Below, piece by piece: positions 35,262 through 44,507 of a DNA stretch of 64,000 nt. The DNA is from Planctomycetaceae bacterium. Lineage in GTDB: Bacteria > Planctomycetota > Planctomycetia > Planctomycetales > Planctomycetaceae. Below the pieces are notes generated by a model. It saw only the letters and a program-made list of their open reading frames with translations. It searched no databases and was not told where the DNA came from. Location of the stretch: the NCBI GenBank assembly GCA_020638955.1, contig JACKHO010000010.1:62001-126000 (forward strand). Direction: 5' to 3'. The position numbers and the translations under genes are program-made. How positions within the stretch are numbered: the stretch's first letter is position 1; every line of letters starts with the position of its first letter.

Positions 35262-35307
35262 ATTATAGCATTCGATAGGTTGTGAGAAGCAACTGCGAAT
35301 GATTCGC
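35262..35307 (-). promoter_or_regulatory. hicA promoter and candidate operator palindrome
   Basis: On the minus strand a consensus -10 TATAAT (35262-35267) preceded by TGC has its expected start about 7-12 bp downstream, at or next to the hicA ATG. A TTGCTT lies 19 bp upstream of the -10. The perfect palindrome GCGAATGATTCGC (35295-35307) is just beyond it and is a candidate operator for a HicB- or HicAB-type repressor (inference). Confidence 0.5.
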
Positions 35308-35450
35308 ACTCCCAGGAACCAATGACGGCCCGATTTACTGAGATCACCCAAAATGTGCCACTGGCATCTTTCCAGTGCCGCTGCGTCTTTCATGCAGGTT
35401 TTGGTTGAATGGAATTGCACAGCAGCAAACACACTTGTCGAATCCAGAAA

Positions 35451-35475
35451 CACGGACAGGAATGTCCGTGCCACC
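35451..35475. repeat. Palindromic repeat family C, copy 1
   Basis: An 8 bp stem (CACGGACA / TGTCCGTG) with a GGAA loop, followed by CCACC. It is in the short gap downstream of the PQQ-repeat gene. The same sequence with CACAGACA stems occurs at 43162, 48387 and 61302. Confidence 0.8.
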
Positions 35476-35495
35476 TTGGCTTGCTGCAGCAAAAA

Positions 35496-36731
35496 CTACC
35501 CCTTTGCCTTCAAACACATCAGCTTGTGGAACGTGCGGAAGTACACGCGGCCGTTGGCGACTGCGGGGGTGGAGTACGAGGATTCTCCCAGCGAGCTTTT
35601 GCCGAGCAGCTTGTATTCGGGGCTAGCCTGGAGGACGACGACGTCTCCGTCTTCGGAAATGCAGAACAGGCGGCCGTCGATGAGGACGGGCGAACCGCTG
35701 AAGTTGCCGCCGACGCGTTGCCGCCAGACGTTTTCGCCGAGGTCGCCAGCCAAGTCGACGCAGCAGACAATGCCGTCGTCGTTCCACAGGTACATGTAGT
35801 GTCCGTCAATGACAGGAGTTGGTACGTACGGAATGTTCGTCTCGCGGGTGCCTTTGATGTGTGTTTGCGAAACGTCTCCTTCCCCGGTGGGATCAACTGC
35901 CACCATAATGACACCGCGACCACCCTGACCGCAGACGCCTATGACGCGACCATCTTGCGTGGCCATGGGGGAGGCGACGGTTCGTTGTGGCAGTTCGCCC
36001 GAGGCCCAAATTTGCTTGCCGGTTTCAGGATCAATTCCGGCCAGTCCCACACCACCGCTCAGGGCAATGATTTGATCCTTCCCTTTGACGTTCATAATCA
36101 TGGCTGTGGCGTAGGAAGTCTTGATGAAGCGGCGGTCTGACTTCCACATTTCCTTGCCGCTCGTTACATCGAAAGCCACGAGAGCACTGGGGCCCCACTG
36201 GTCGTTGGGGACAATCACCATCCCTTCGTAAATAATCGGAGAAACGCCCTGGCCGTGCTGGCTGTTGAACGAGCCAAGGTCCTGCGTCCAGAGTTGCTCG
36301 CCTTTGAAGGTGTAGGCGGTAACGCGGTAGTGCTCTTCATCGGCGAAGGCGACAACGACGTGCTCACCATCAACAGCAGGTGTGCCGGAAGCGTAGCTGT
36401 TCTTCTTGTGCAAGTGGTTCGCCCCGAACTGCTGCGAGACTTTCCAGCGTTCCTTGCCTGTGTTGGCGTCGAGGCATTGCAGAATCCGTTCGCCGGTTTC
36501 AGTGCCCGATGTCACGAACAGGTTGTCTCCCCAAATGACGGGCGACGAGTGCCCCTTGCCCGGCAGGTCAATGGACCATTCCAAATCGTCCGCTTTGAAC
36601 TCTGACGGAATTCCTTTTTGCGTGCTGTGTCCGGTGCCGTTGGGGCCACGGAAACGAGGCCAGTTCTCTTCGGCATTCACAATAACTTGAGCAGCAATGG
36701 CGAACAGGACAACTTGCGTGAACGTACGCAT
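35496..36731 (-). CDS. Secreted PQQ-like beta-propeller protein
   Basis: 411 residues with signal peptide MRTFTQVVLFAIAAQVIVNA. The body is a PQQ/quinoprotein-type beta-propeller: repeated blades with a Trp-docking pattern such as LQCLDANTGKERWKV, LVAFDVTSGKEMWKSDR, LAGIDPETGKQIWASGE, and SPVIWGDNLFVTSG. This propeller is very common among exported planctomycete proteins and may bind ligands or act as a scaffold. No PQQ-dependent dehydrogenase catalytic residues are obvious. GAGAGAG precedes ATG 36731; a start at 36767 is possible. Confidence 0.85.
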   Translation of the reverse strand: MRTFTQVVLFAIAAQVIVNAEENWPRFRGPNGTGHSTQKGIPSEFKADDLEWSIDLPGKGHSSPVIWGDNLFVTSGTETGERILQCLDANTGKERWKVSQQFGANHLHKKNSYASGTPAVDGEHVVVAFADEEHYRVTAYTFKGEQLWTQDLGSFNSQHGQGVSPIIYEGMVIVPNDQWGPSALVAFDVTSGKEMWKSDRRFIKTSYATAMIMNVKGKDQIIALSGGVGLAGIDPETGKQIWASGELPQRTVASPMATQDGRVIGVCGQGGRGVIMVAVDPTGEGDVSQTHIKGTRETNIPYVPTPVIDGHYMYLWNDDGIVCCVDLAGDLGENVWRQRVGGNFSGSPVLIDGRLFCISEDGDVVVLQASPEYKLLGKSSLGESSYSTPAVANGRVYFRTFHKLMCLKAKG

Positions 36732-36850
36732 GAACTCTCTCACAAACTTGCGGGGGTGGTAGTGCATTCTGAGGTGTAGAGAATCGCAGTTTGGGGGGGA
36801 AACTGCAACTAAACGGTCGATGGTCGAGGCGTTTAAGGTCGAAGGTTGAA

Positions 36851-36888
36851 ATGGTTGAGTGTGGCTACGCCACTGTTGAGATGGTTGA
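36851..36888. repeat. Palindromic repeat family D, copy 1
   Basis: ATGGTTGAG-type ends around a GTGGC-N3-GCCAC core (here GTGGCTACGCCAC). Same layout as copies at 48916 and 57265. It lies between the PQQ gene start and the end of the M48/TPR gene. Confidence 0.8.
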
Positions 36889-36900
36889 AGGAGACGGCGA

Positions 36901-39693
36901 TTAGATGTAGTCATCGTCCGACGGTTCAATGCCCTGTGAATCGTCTGTTGGATTGTCATTACCGTATTGCTTCAGTTCCCATTTGGCTCGCAGGCGGGCG
37001 AGGCGACGCTGGCAGAGGGAGAAGGGATTCGCGTTCGACAGCGCCTCAGCTTCAGCGAGCAGGTGGGGAACGTCCTCTTGAGGACCGAGTTCAAACGCCA
37101 GGCGGGCTTTGAACGACGTGATTCCTACCTCACCGGGGGCGAGTTCGTCGGCAAGTTTGACGAATCGCCACGCTTCATCCTGTTCCTTCTTTTCGAGTGC
37201 CAGGGAGGATTCGGCAACATACCGCGTGGCCGAGTCGGGAATTTGCTCGCGAATCAACTTGAGATAGGGTTCCGCGGCGTCCAATTTGTGCTCTCTGGTG
37301 CACACAAAGAACATGTTACAAATCCACGTCAAACTGTCGGCGTGCTTCGACTCCTCTTCGAGAATAATGCGGGCCTGCGAAATGTAATTCAGTTCGAAGT
37401 AAATGCTGATAAGGATTTGCCAGGCCAAATCGTTTGCGGGGAAACGGTCTCGCAGTTCTTCGAGTTCATCAATGGCCTCCACGTCCTTTCCCAGAAGGAA
37501 TTTCGCCACTGCGACGTTGTAACGACTGTTGAAATCCCGTGCGATTTTACGCTCATGCTTTTCTGCTAGTTCAACAGCCTCTTTGAATTGACGCTGGGTC
37601 ATCAACTGGCTGATTTCCGCCCCGACATTGCGATGGAATTTCTCTCCGAAGAACCGGATGACGACTGCTGCGGCAACAAGAAATAATGACGGGACCGAAA
37701 ACATCCGAGGGTCGTCGAAGTATTGGGCGAACACAAAGATTCCAATGCCCAGCATGGTGAATGACCAGAATTGCGAACTTCGCTTAGTGCCAGCTTCCTT
37801 GTACTCCGTCTTGGTGGCGCGATGCCTGTAGAGCATGGGCAACCAAAATGGCGCGATGAGTGCCCACGAATAGAAAGTACGAATTGCTGGACTCAGTGGC
37901 AGGAAGTGAAGTCCGAGCAGGGCGAGCCAGAGCACGGTGGAGAGTTGCCAGATGAAGCGGGTACGACGAACGGTGCTTTCGTCCCAGGTCTGCAGTTCTT
38001 CATGGAGTGGCTGCGGCGACTGGGCGGCCAGGGAAGACAATCTTTCATCGCGGGAAGGATGAGTCGATGTGGCATAAACCAGTTGCGACCAAATTCCTGT
38101 GTTTTCCATTGAACTGACCGCATGGATTTTGGCCAAAGCCGAAATGGTCTCTTCGAAACCAACGGCAGTGGCGGCGCGGTAGTCGGAGTCGAACTCGAAG
38201 TAGCGAGTCATCAGCTTGCGAACACCGTAAACGAAAGTCAGTCCCCAAAGCACTGAGAAGTATTCGCTACTGAACATGGCGACCACGACCGCGACCAGCG
38301 TACTGGCGACGGGAAGGAGGGCATACCACCAGAGCGAGCCGTTGGCAATGTGAGCGACTTCGTGGGCGAGAATGGCGTCGCGTTCGTTCGGCTTCAGGCG
38401 ATGAAGGATTCCATCACCTACGACAACGGAGGGAGCAATCAGGCCACCCGCGTAGGCATCGGCTTCCAGATTCATGGACGGCAGTAGCCGCGTGGTCAAT
38501 TTCGGAATTCCCATGGCAGCGCAAATCTCATGCACACGGGAAGCCACTTCGGGAGCAGCCTCCGGAAGTGCATTGGACCCGGAAAGCCACCGAACTGTGG
38601 GGAGTAGTACTTGCCGCATGTGCCAAACCAGATATCCGCAAGACAGGACCGCGAACGAAATGGTGTTGGCGTATGAGTTAATGATGTAAGACTTGGCACC
38701 AATCCACACAATCAACAGCGGCATGCACGCGGATGCACTCAGCAGGGCCACAATGAGAGCCTGTCGGATGAGTGTGCCATTTCCCTCACGCCGCTGGCGA
38801 TTGGCAACGAACATTCCCCACGCCCAAATGGCCAACCAGAGAAGCCCAATACGCTCAGTTGTCACGTTACGGAAGAACCAGCCTCTATGGAAGTACTCCG
38901 ATATTGTGGACATGGATTCATCCGGCCAGAATTCATCCAGGTCGTAGTCCGGCATGAGGTCTTGTGCCGTCTCGCGGTCTTGAGCTGCCGCATCGGCGTT
39001 GCCCAAAGCCTCGTAGACTTCCGCACGTTTGAGAAGCAGTGTGCTCTGTAAAAGGGAGTCCGACTCGTTGATGAGTTCATTGACCTGCGCAAGTGCCTCG
39101 TCGAGACGATTGAGGTCTTTGAGGGCATCAATACGTTGCAGCTTGAGTGACAGGCCCCGATTGCTAGTTTCACCCAACGCCGACAGCATTTCATCGATTT
39201 CAAGTAATGCCTCTTCCGGTCGACCGCATTCGCGGAGAAGCCTCACCTTTCGTTCGCGAAACGCTGAGACCCACATGGGGGGAGTTTTAGCATTGTCGAG
39301 AACGTTGCTGATTTCCTCAAAGGCTTCATCGTATTGCTCTTGATTCCCAAGAACATCGACCAGGTGAGAGTAAAGCAGCATTCGCTGAGTAAGCGATTGA
39401 TCGACGCGTCTCAACTCACTGCGTACCAGTGGTTCAATCTCGTTGATGCGATCGAACTGCCACAGGACGTCGATTTTGGTCGAGACAATCCATTCGTGTC
39501 GATCATTGTCAACCGGATTGGCGTCGAGCATTTCGTCGAGAAGTCGAATTGCTTCGTCGGGTTTATCGTCCTCGACGAGTCGCCACACATCTTCAAATTC
39601 GTCGTTCTCCCGCGCCAACGCGCCATTGCATTGAATGACGACGGCCGCAACGAAGAGGCTGAGCAGGAATAGCCATTGGCGCAGGGAGTTCAT
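36901..39693 (-). CDS. M48 family membrane metallopeptidase with TPR domains
   Basis: 930 residues from ATG 39693. Signal-like helix (QWLFLLSLFVAAVVIQC), helical TPR region (about 30-245), several membrane helices, then an M48/HtpX-Ste24-like peptidase core with zinc motif HEVAH (in NERDAILAHEVAHIANG) and a downstream Glu in FEFDSDYRAA. More membrane helices and a second TPR-rich region follow. Known M48 enzymes degrade misfolded membrane proteins. The TPRs suggest partner binding. Its start is only 10 bp downstream of the stop of the HerA-like ATPase gene, so the two form an operon. Confidence 0.8.
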   Translation of the reverse strand: MNSLRQWLFLLSLFVAAVVIQCNGALARENDEFEDVWRLVEDDKPDEAIRLLDEMLDANPVDNDRHEWIVSTKIDVLWQFDRINEIEPLVRSELRRVDQSLTQRMLLYSHLVDVLGNQEQYDEAFEEISNVLDNAKTPPMWVSAFRERKVRLLRECGRPEEALLEIDEMLSALGETSNRGLSLKLQRIDALKDLNRLDEALAQVNELINESDSLLQSTLLLKRAEVYEALGNADAAAQDRETAQDLMPDYDLDEFWPDESMSTISEYFHRGWFFRNVTTERIGLLWLAIWAWGMFVANRQRREGNGTLIRQALIVALLSASACMPLLIVWIGAKSYIINSYANTISFAVLSCGYLVWHMRQVLLPTVRWLSGSNALPEAAPEVASRVHEICAAMGIPKLTTRLLPSMNLEADAYAGGLIAPSVVVGDGILHRLKPNERDAILAHEVAHIANGSLWWYALLPVASTLVAVVVAMFSSEYFSVLWGLTFVYGVRKLMTRYFEFDSDYRAATAVGFEETISALAKIHAVSSMENTGIWSQLVYATSTHPSRDERLSSLAAQSPQPLHEELQTWDESTVRRTRFIWQLSTVLWLALLGLHFLPLSPAIRTFYSWALIAPFWLPMLYRHRATKTEYKEAGTKRSSQFWSFTMLGIGIFVFAQYFDDPRMFSVPSLFLVAAAVVIRFFGEKFHRNVGAEISQLMTQRQFKEAVELAEKHERKIARDFNSRYNVAVAKFLLGKDVEAIDELEELRDRFPANDLAWQILISIYFELNYISQARIILEEESKHADSLTWICNMFFVCTREHKLDAAEPYLKLIREQIPDSATRYVAESSLALEKKEQDEAWRFVKLADELAPGEVGITSFKARLAFELGPQEDVPHLLAEAEALSNANPFSLCQRRLARLRAKWELKQYGNDNPTDDSQGIEPSDDDYI

Positions 39694-39703
39694 CAATACA
39701 ATC

Positions 39704-42178
39704 TCACTCAAACGCGGGAGATGCTTTTCCTCGGTCGTCAATTTGATAAGGAAACCACAGGAGCACAACCTCGTCGGCTGAAATGTCCGATTTGCGCGGG
39801 GTGACTTCGTACTCGTCGATGGTGAGGTTGTCGACGGACATGGAGTCCTGGATTTCGTCGATTTTCTCTTCGAGTTCCTTTTCCAGTTCCTCTTTGTCCT
39901 CGACCAGTTTGTCGACGTTGTCCTCGGCGCGTTTGATGTCGCTCCGCTGAGCTGAAGCCCTCGTAGCAGCTCGGGCACTTGTGGCCGCTCGGCCAATGTT
40001 TGTCGCACTGAGTGTTTTGCGACCGAAGAGAGCCCCGAGGACTGATGTCCCCATGGTCCAGGCGGCAGACATGGTGGCTGACGAGGCCTGCTGTTTTTCT
40101 ACTTCCACGCGTTGCTCGGCTTTGCGAATCCGTTCCTGCAGCGTTTCGAACTTGGAGGCGTAGGTCTTCCGCAGCTTTTCGATTTGTAAGTCTCGCTCTT
40201 CCCGGGCCAGATGCTGCAAACGCGCCTTAAAGTCGCCCTCCGTTTCATTCGGCGCGGAATACATTTTGAGTTCCGGGCAGAAGCTCAATTTTAGTCGCTC
40301 GTGGCGATACAGAAACTTCTTAAATGATGAACCAAAGCTCGTGTAGGACCGTGACTTTGTGAGGTCACTGGGAATGTCACGGAAGCTGGCTGTGTCATCG
40401 GGCCGGTCTTCGTATTCGAGAGCTTCCAGTGGCAGTGCTTCGGCATCATCCCAAGGGTCTTTGTCGACGTCGCCCTGCACGTGGTAGACGTATTCGACTT
40501 CCCGCCATTCATCGGCCTTGCTCTTGGTGTCGGTGTAGTGCACCTTTCCCGTGGCCAGCAGGGCAGGGCGATATTCGATGGTTGCCTCACGAGAAACTCC
40601 CCGGCCAATGGCGACGAAGTCCTGAGGGATTTCAGGCGGCAGCACAGGCCGAGTGTTTTGAGCGACTGCATCAACTTGAGCTGGGGCTGATTGTTGTTGA
40701 GGGGCCGGGGCTGCATCAGCGGCGCGTTGAGCACTGGCGACGGCGGGAGGCGGTGGGAGCATCGCCATACGCGGAGCCATCAGTTTTGCAATTTGATCGC
40801 GCGTGAGCGGTCCTCGCAAATACGACAGTGCCCAACGTGTATGAAACACGACGGGTTCATCTTCATGGACGTTGTTCAGCAGAAACACGCGACTGCCAAC
40901 GCCAGAGAGAATTTGTTCCATTTTCGCTCGATCAAACTGCGCGCCGGCGCTGGCTGAAGCTCCTTCCAATCCATCGAGCACACGGAGCTTATCCCGTTCG
41001 GTTTGCAGGCGACCGAGGAACCATGTGCCTGCGTTGGACAATGCCTTGTAATCGAGGTCGACCGGATTCTGTGTTGCCAACACGAGGCCGAGGCCAAAAG
41101 CACGGGCCTGCTTGAGCAGGGTGAGCATGGGCGTTTTGGACGGCGGATTTGCCGTTGGCGGTAAGTAGCCGAACACTTCGTCCATATAGAGCAGTGCCCG
41201 CAAACTCGATGTACCCGGTTGCGAACGCATCCAACTGAGGACTTCGTTGAGCAGTGTGGTGACGAAGAACATCCGTTCGGCGTCATTCAAATGGGAAATC
41301 GAGAGGACGGTGAGACGCGGTTTCCCTTCCGGCGTGTACAGCAACCGCTGAATGTTAAGGGGCTCACCCTGGCTCCAGACGGCGAACCCCGGCGACGCGA
41401 TGATGTTGTTGATGGTCATCGCGAGTTTCATCCGTTCATCCGCCGGGAAAATGGTTTCCAAATCCATAATCCCGATTTTCGTGAACGGTGGTGTTTGGAT
41501 TTCCCTGATCATCCCTGCCAAATCGAGCGACCGACCAGCTCCCCACGCCGTGTTGAGAATGTTTGACAGAAACACGTGCTCGCGGGAACGAAGCGGATCG
41601 GCGTCGAGTCGCAATAACGTCAGCAGGCCGGAGACCGCCGAGGAAATTCGCTCGCGGAGTGCATCGGAGTCCTGCATCACTTCCGGGGCGGGAGCGGCGA
41701 AGGATCGGAGAATGGCCAGCGGCATTCCGGCGTTGCTGCCCGGCGTGTAAATGCAAACGTCCGCCGCGTCTCGAAGACGCTGAAGTCGATCCTGCGGCTG
41801 GTTCCAGCTGGCGAGGCCCTTTTTCCAAAGAGCAGCCTGGCTGGCGGCGAATTCGTCGACGGTCATTCCTTTGCGGGTCGCTTCCTCTTTTTCCACCCAG
41901 GGCAGAAAGTCGTTTGCCGTCAGGTTGGGGAAGTTCAGCAGCAGGTTACCCATGTCCCCTTTGGGGTCGATAATCAATGCCGGAATACCATCAATCGCGG
42001 CTTCTTCCAGCAGCGAAATCCCCAGCCCGGTTTTTCCACTGCCGGTCATCCCCACAATGACCGCGTGCGTCGTGAGATCCTTGGCGTCGTAAAGAATGTC
42101 TGTTGATCCGACTTCCCGCTGTTCCAGGTCATAATCGCGACCGAGAAAGAATGCCCCCAGCTTTTCGTAATCGTACAT
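39704..42178 (-). CDS. HerA/FtsK-type P-loop ATPase with C-terminal coiled coil
   Basis: 824 residues. Walker A GMTGSGKT at 43-50, followed by ALIIDPKGDMGNLLLNFPN, as in HerA/VirB4/FtsK-class motors. Walker B-like ALLYMDEVFGYLPP and sensor-like LGLVLATQNPVDLDYKAL fit the same class. The C-terminus has a variable linker and a long charged coiled coil (ending KLVEDKEELEKELEEKIDE). Such ATPases form hexameric rings that move DNA or proteins. There is no signal peptide. ATG 42178 is preferred over a longer start with a non-coding-looking leader. It is the first gene of an operon with the M48/TPR peptidase (10 bp gap). Substrate unknown. Confidence 0.8.
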   Translation of the reverse strand: MYDYEKLGAFFLGRDYDLEQREVGSTDILYDAKDLTTHAVIVGMTGSGKTGLGISLLEEAAIDGIPALIIDPKGDMGNLLLNFPNLTANDFLPWVEKEEATRKGMTVDEFAASQAALWKKGLASWNQPQDRLQRLRDAADVCIYTPGSNAGMPLAILRSFAAPAPEVMQDSDALRERISSAVSGLLTLLRLDADPLRSREHVFLSNILNTAWGAGRSLDLAGMIREIQTPPFTKIGIMDLETIFPADERMKLAMTINNIIASPGFAVWSQGEPLNIQRLLYTPEGKPRLTVLSISHLNDAERMFFVTTLLNEVLSWMRSQPGTSSLRALLYMDEVFGYLPPTANPPSKTPMLTLLKQARAFGLGLVLATQNPVDLDYKALSNAGTWFLGRLQTERDKLRVLDGLEGASASAGAQFDRAKMEQILSGVGSRVFLLNNVHEDEPVVFHTRWALSYLRGPLTRDQIAKLMAPRMAMLPPPPAVASAQRAADAAPAPQQQSAPAQVDAVAQNTRPVLPPEIPQDFVAIGRGVSREATIEYRPALLATGKVHYTDTKSKADEWREVEYVYHVQGDVDKDPWDDAEALPLEALEYEDRPDDTASFRDIPSDLTKSRSYTSFGSSFKKFLYRHERLKLSFCPELKMYSAPNETEGDFKARLQHLAREERDLQIEKLRKTYASKFETLQERIRKAEQRVEVEKQQASSATMSAAWTMGTSVLGALFGRKTLSATNIGRAATSARAATRASAQRSDIKRAEDNVDKLVEDKEELEKELEEKIDEIQDSMSVDNLTIDEYEVTPRKSDISADEVVLLWFPYQIDDRGKASPAFE

Positions 42179-42502
42179 GGTTCGTTCCGCTGCCGTTCTG
42201 TTCAAAGTCGTTACGCGTGGCTCACATGCGTCAACGTAACCGACATTCATCAACAGCAGCAAGTGCGAAGGAACGTCATCACACCAGGCCCCGCAGTATT
42301 GGCAGATCAGTCCACCTGTTGTTCTGGCAGACTGGAGAAGAGATTCCGGTTATGCGGCCGACACCGAAAACTCTGACTCAAGCGAAATGAACTGTTCCGC
42401 CGATTATTAAGGAGCAACCGGGGGGAACGTCATCCACGCGAGTGGGGGGAATCAGTCCGTCGGTTTTGGACTGCAAATGCTGTTGTGCTGGGAAGGATGA
42501 CC
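42179..42502. other. Divergent intergenic region, ~324 bp
   Basis: Separates the ATPase/M48 operon (minus) from the 72 aa gene (plus) and should hold both promoters. I see no clear -35/-10 pair, terminator or repeat in it. Confidence 0.3.
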
Positions 42503-42721
42503 ATGCGTCCACGTCTGAGATTATTCACCGGTGAAGAGGATTTGGAGCTGTGCGCTCCCGCCAGCGTCTCGATGACATTTGGCGAACTCATGCGAGTACT
42601 CGACCACGCCAACCGATCCCAACGGGCCTGGCTGCGTGACTTCGACGAGGACGAAATCCACGTTCCCGAAGACCTCTACGATGTCCTCATGGAATACTGG
42701 CAATTGCGACCCGGCGCATAG
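42503..42721 (+). CDS. Hypothetical protein, 72 aa
   Basis: Acidic, soluble, helical small protein (SMTFGELMRVLDHANRSQRA, EDEIHVPEDLYDVLMEYW). The start at ATG 42503 is set by a good GGAAGG 6 bp upstream; two further in-frame ATGs precede it without one. Divergent from the ATPase operon. No family recognised. Confidence 0.6.
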   Translation: MRPRLRLFTGEEDLELCAPASVSMTFGELMRVLDHANRSQRAWLRDFDEDEIHVPEDLYDVLMEYWQLRPGA

Positions 42722-42751
42722 CGCCCACAGGTCACCGACCAGCCACGACGC

Positions 42752-43090
42752 TTACGAACCCTGCGGCTTCACCTGTCCACCCATGCGGATGATGGTCGCC
42801 TTTGCCTTGGCGTCTTCCGCTTCCTGGATTCGGCCGGCTCGCATGCAAATCATGGAGAGCTGCGAGTAGGAGAAAATGTCCTCCGGCTTCAGGTCGCACA
42901 CCTTCTTTGAATGCTCGATGGCTTCGTCGTTCCGACCAAGCTTTTGCAGATACACCGCCAGTGCGGCATGTGTGTCGAAGTGGTCCGGAGCTGACTCCAG
43001 GATTTCCTGAAGCTTGGTGACTGCAGTTTCCGTGTCGCCAGTTTGATGCAGGGCGACCGCAGCATCATAAAGTTCGTGTGGTGTCGACAT
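42752..43090 (-). CDS. TPR protein, 112 aa
   Basis: Three tetratricopeptide-type repeats fill the protein (YDAAVALHQTGDTETAVTKL; THAALAVYLQKLGRNDEAIE; SYSQLSMICMRAGRIQEAED). TPRs mediate protein-protein contact. It starts at ATG 43090 and has no signal peptide. Single gene, convergent with the 72 aa gene. Partner unknown. Confidence 0.8.
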   Translation of the reverse strand: MSTPHELYDAAVALHQTGDTETAVTKLQEILESAPDHFDTHAALAVYLQKLGRNDEAIEHSKKVCDLKPEDIFSYSQLSMICMRAGRIQEAEDAKAKATIIRMGGQVKPQGS

Positions 43091-43161
43091 AATTCTCAAA
43101 CGATTCTTGCGGCGTTGTTTACTGTCTCGCGCCAGGTTGGATCGGAGTTGATTGAAACTCG

Positions 43162-43186
43162 GGTGGCACAGACATTCCTGTCTGTG
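43162..43186. repeat. Palindromic repeat family C, copy 2
   Basis: GGTGG followed by an 8 bp stem CACAGACA / TGTCTGTG with TTCC loop, the reverse orientation of copies 1 and 4. It lies in the gap between the TPR gene and the ThuA-like gene. Confidence 0.85.
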
Positions 43187-43383
43187 TCATGCAGCCAGCA
43201 ATTCTCCGGCTGCCGCATCATCCCAAGGCCAGTCGCATCACGCAACCGACTGCGAAACTCAATCTGGCAAACGCACAAGTCCGAATCTGGCTCGCGTTGG
43301 CTGACAACCGTTTCGCTCTCTGACTATCATTTGTAGACACGTACTGTCCAACAAACAAGTTCTCACTGATACCGGAGTGCTCC

Positions 43384-44259
43384 ATGTTTCTGAGTCGTAA
43401 ACTGTGGCTCGTCGCCTGTGCGGTCATGTTCACCGCCACCTGTTTCGCCGCTGACAAACCCTCGAAAATGCTGTTCGTGACGCAGAGCGCAGGCTTTGTG
43501 CACGGATCGGTCAAACGTCCTGAGGGCAATTTGGCCCCCGCCGAAATCGCCATGATTCAGCTTGGCGAACAAACCGGCCTGTTCGAGGTGCACTGCACAC
43601 AGGATTGTGCAGCAGACTTCACAAAAGAGAATTTGCAGAAGTACGACATCGTCGCCTTCTACACCACGCTGGACTTGCCCATTGCCGACGCGGACCGGGA
43701 CTACTTCTTCAAAGAGTGGATTATGCAAAAAGGACACGGCGTCCTCGGCTTCCACTCCGCTGGTGACACGTTCCACGACTACGAACCATACTGGGACATG
43801 ATGGGCGGCACGTTCATTGGCCATCCCTGGGGTGCCGGAACGAAAATTGTCCTCACGAACCACGAGCCCAAGAATCGACTCGTCGAGCCGTTCGGGCCAG
43901 AGTTCCACTACCAGGATGAAATCTACATGTACCGCCACTGGCAACCAGAAAAGTGCCGTGTGCTGCTCAGCCTGGATTACTCCCAAAGCCCTACCGGCAG
44001 CCCCGTGAATACCGAACACGGCTACCATGTTCCCGTCTGCTGGATCAAAGAAACCGGCGAAGGCCGCCTCTACTACAACAACCTCGGCCACCGCGAACAA
44101 AGCTGGACCAACGAAACCTACCTCACGTCCATTACGTCCGCCATCAAATGGATGCGCCGCGAATTCGACGTCGACGCCACCCCGAATCCCGAAGTTTCCG
44201 CTGCTCAAGAAGCCAAAGCCAAAGCCGACTTCGAAGCTGGTGGGTTTAAGTCGAAGTAA
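43384..44259 (+). CDS. Secreted ThuA-like domain protein
   Basis: 291 residues with signal peptide MFLSRKLWLVACAVMFTATC. The ThuA-like (trehalose-utilisation, class I glutamine-amidotransferase-like) fold is shown by KMLFVTQSAGFVHG, YDIVAFYTTLDLP, HGVLGFHSAGDTFHD, YMYRHWQPEKCRVLLSLDYS and EGRLYYNNLGHREQSW. Such proteins are often exported in Planctomycetes and tied to carbohydrate use; the reaction is not established. GGAG lies 7 bp upstream of ATG 43384. The tail is Ala/Lys-rich. Confidence 0.88.
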   Translation: MFLSRKLWLVACAVMFTATCFAADKPSKMLFVTQSAGFVHGSVKRPEGNLAPAEIAMIQLGEQTGLFEVHCTQDCAADFTKENLQKYDIVAFYTTLDLPIADADRDYFFKEWIMQKGHGVLGFHSAGDTFHDYEPYWDMMGGTFIGHPWGAGTKIVLTNHEPKNRLVEPFGPEFHYQDEIYMYRHWQPEKCRVLLSLDYSQSPTGSPVNTEHGYHVPVCWIKETGEGRLYYNNLGHREQSWTNETYLTSITSAIKWMRREFDVDATPNPEVSAAQEAKAKADFEAGGFKSK

Positions 44260-44275
44260 AGTTGTCCGTCCGTGC

Positions 44276-44306
44276 CATGCCCACGCCGCGCAGCAGCGTG
44301 GGCATG
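44276..44306. repeat. Palindrome after the ThuA-like gene
   Basis: An 11 bp perfect stem (CATGCCCACGC / GCGTGGGCATG) with a 9-base loop, 16 bp after the stop. No T-run follows, so it is more like a REP sequence than a classic terminator, but it could end transcription. Confidence 0.6.
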
Positions 44307-44507
44307 CTTGGGGATTCGAGTTTCCTAACATGCGACGAGATGCACGGAACGACGAGCGAACATTGACGTGGCAACAATCCACGAAAGGTCAATCTGCGGT
44401 TCCAGAAAGGTGCGTCTGGTGATTCCTGTCACGCGCCACATACAAAAGACCGATGTCCCACCGATTCACACGTTCCTCGTTGGCAGAGCCGACAAACTCT
44501 ACCGCTG

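Noticed and set aside
43363..44382. 339-codon open frame on the minus strand
   Set aside because: Antisense to the ThuA-like gene, which has a signal peptide, ribosome binding site and family motifs.
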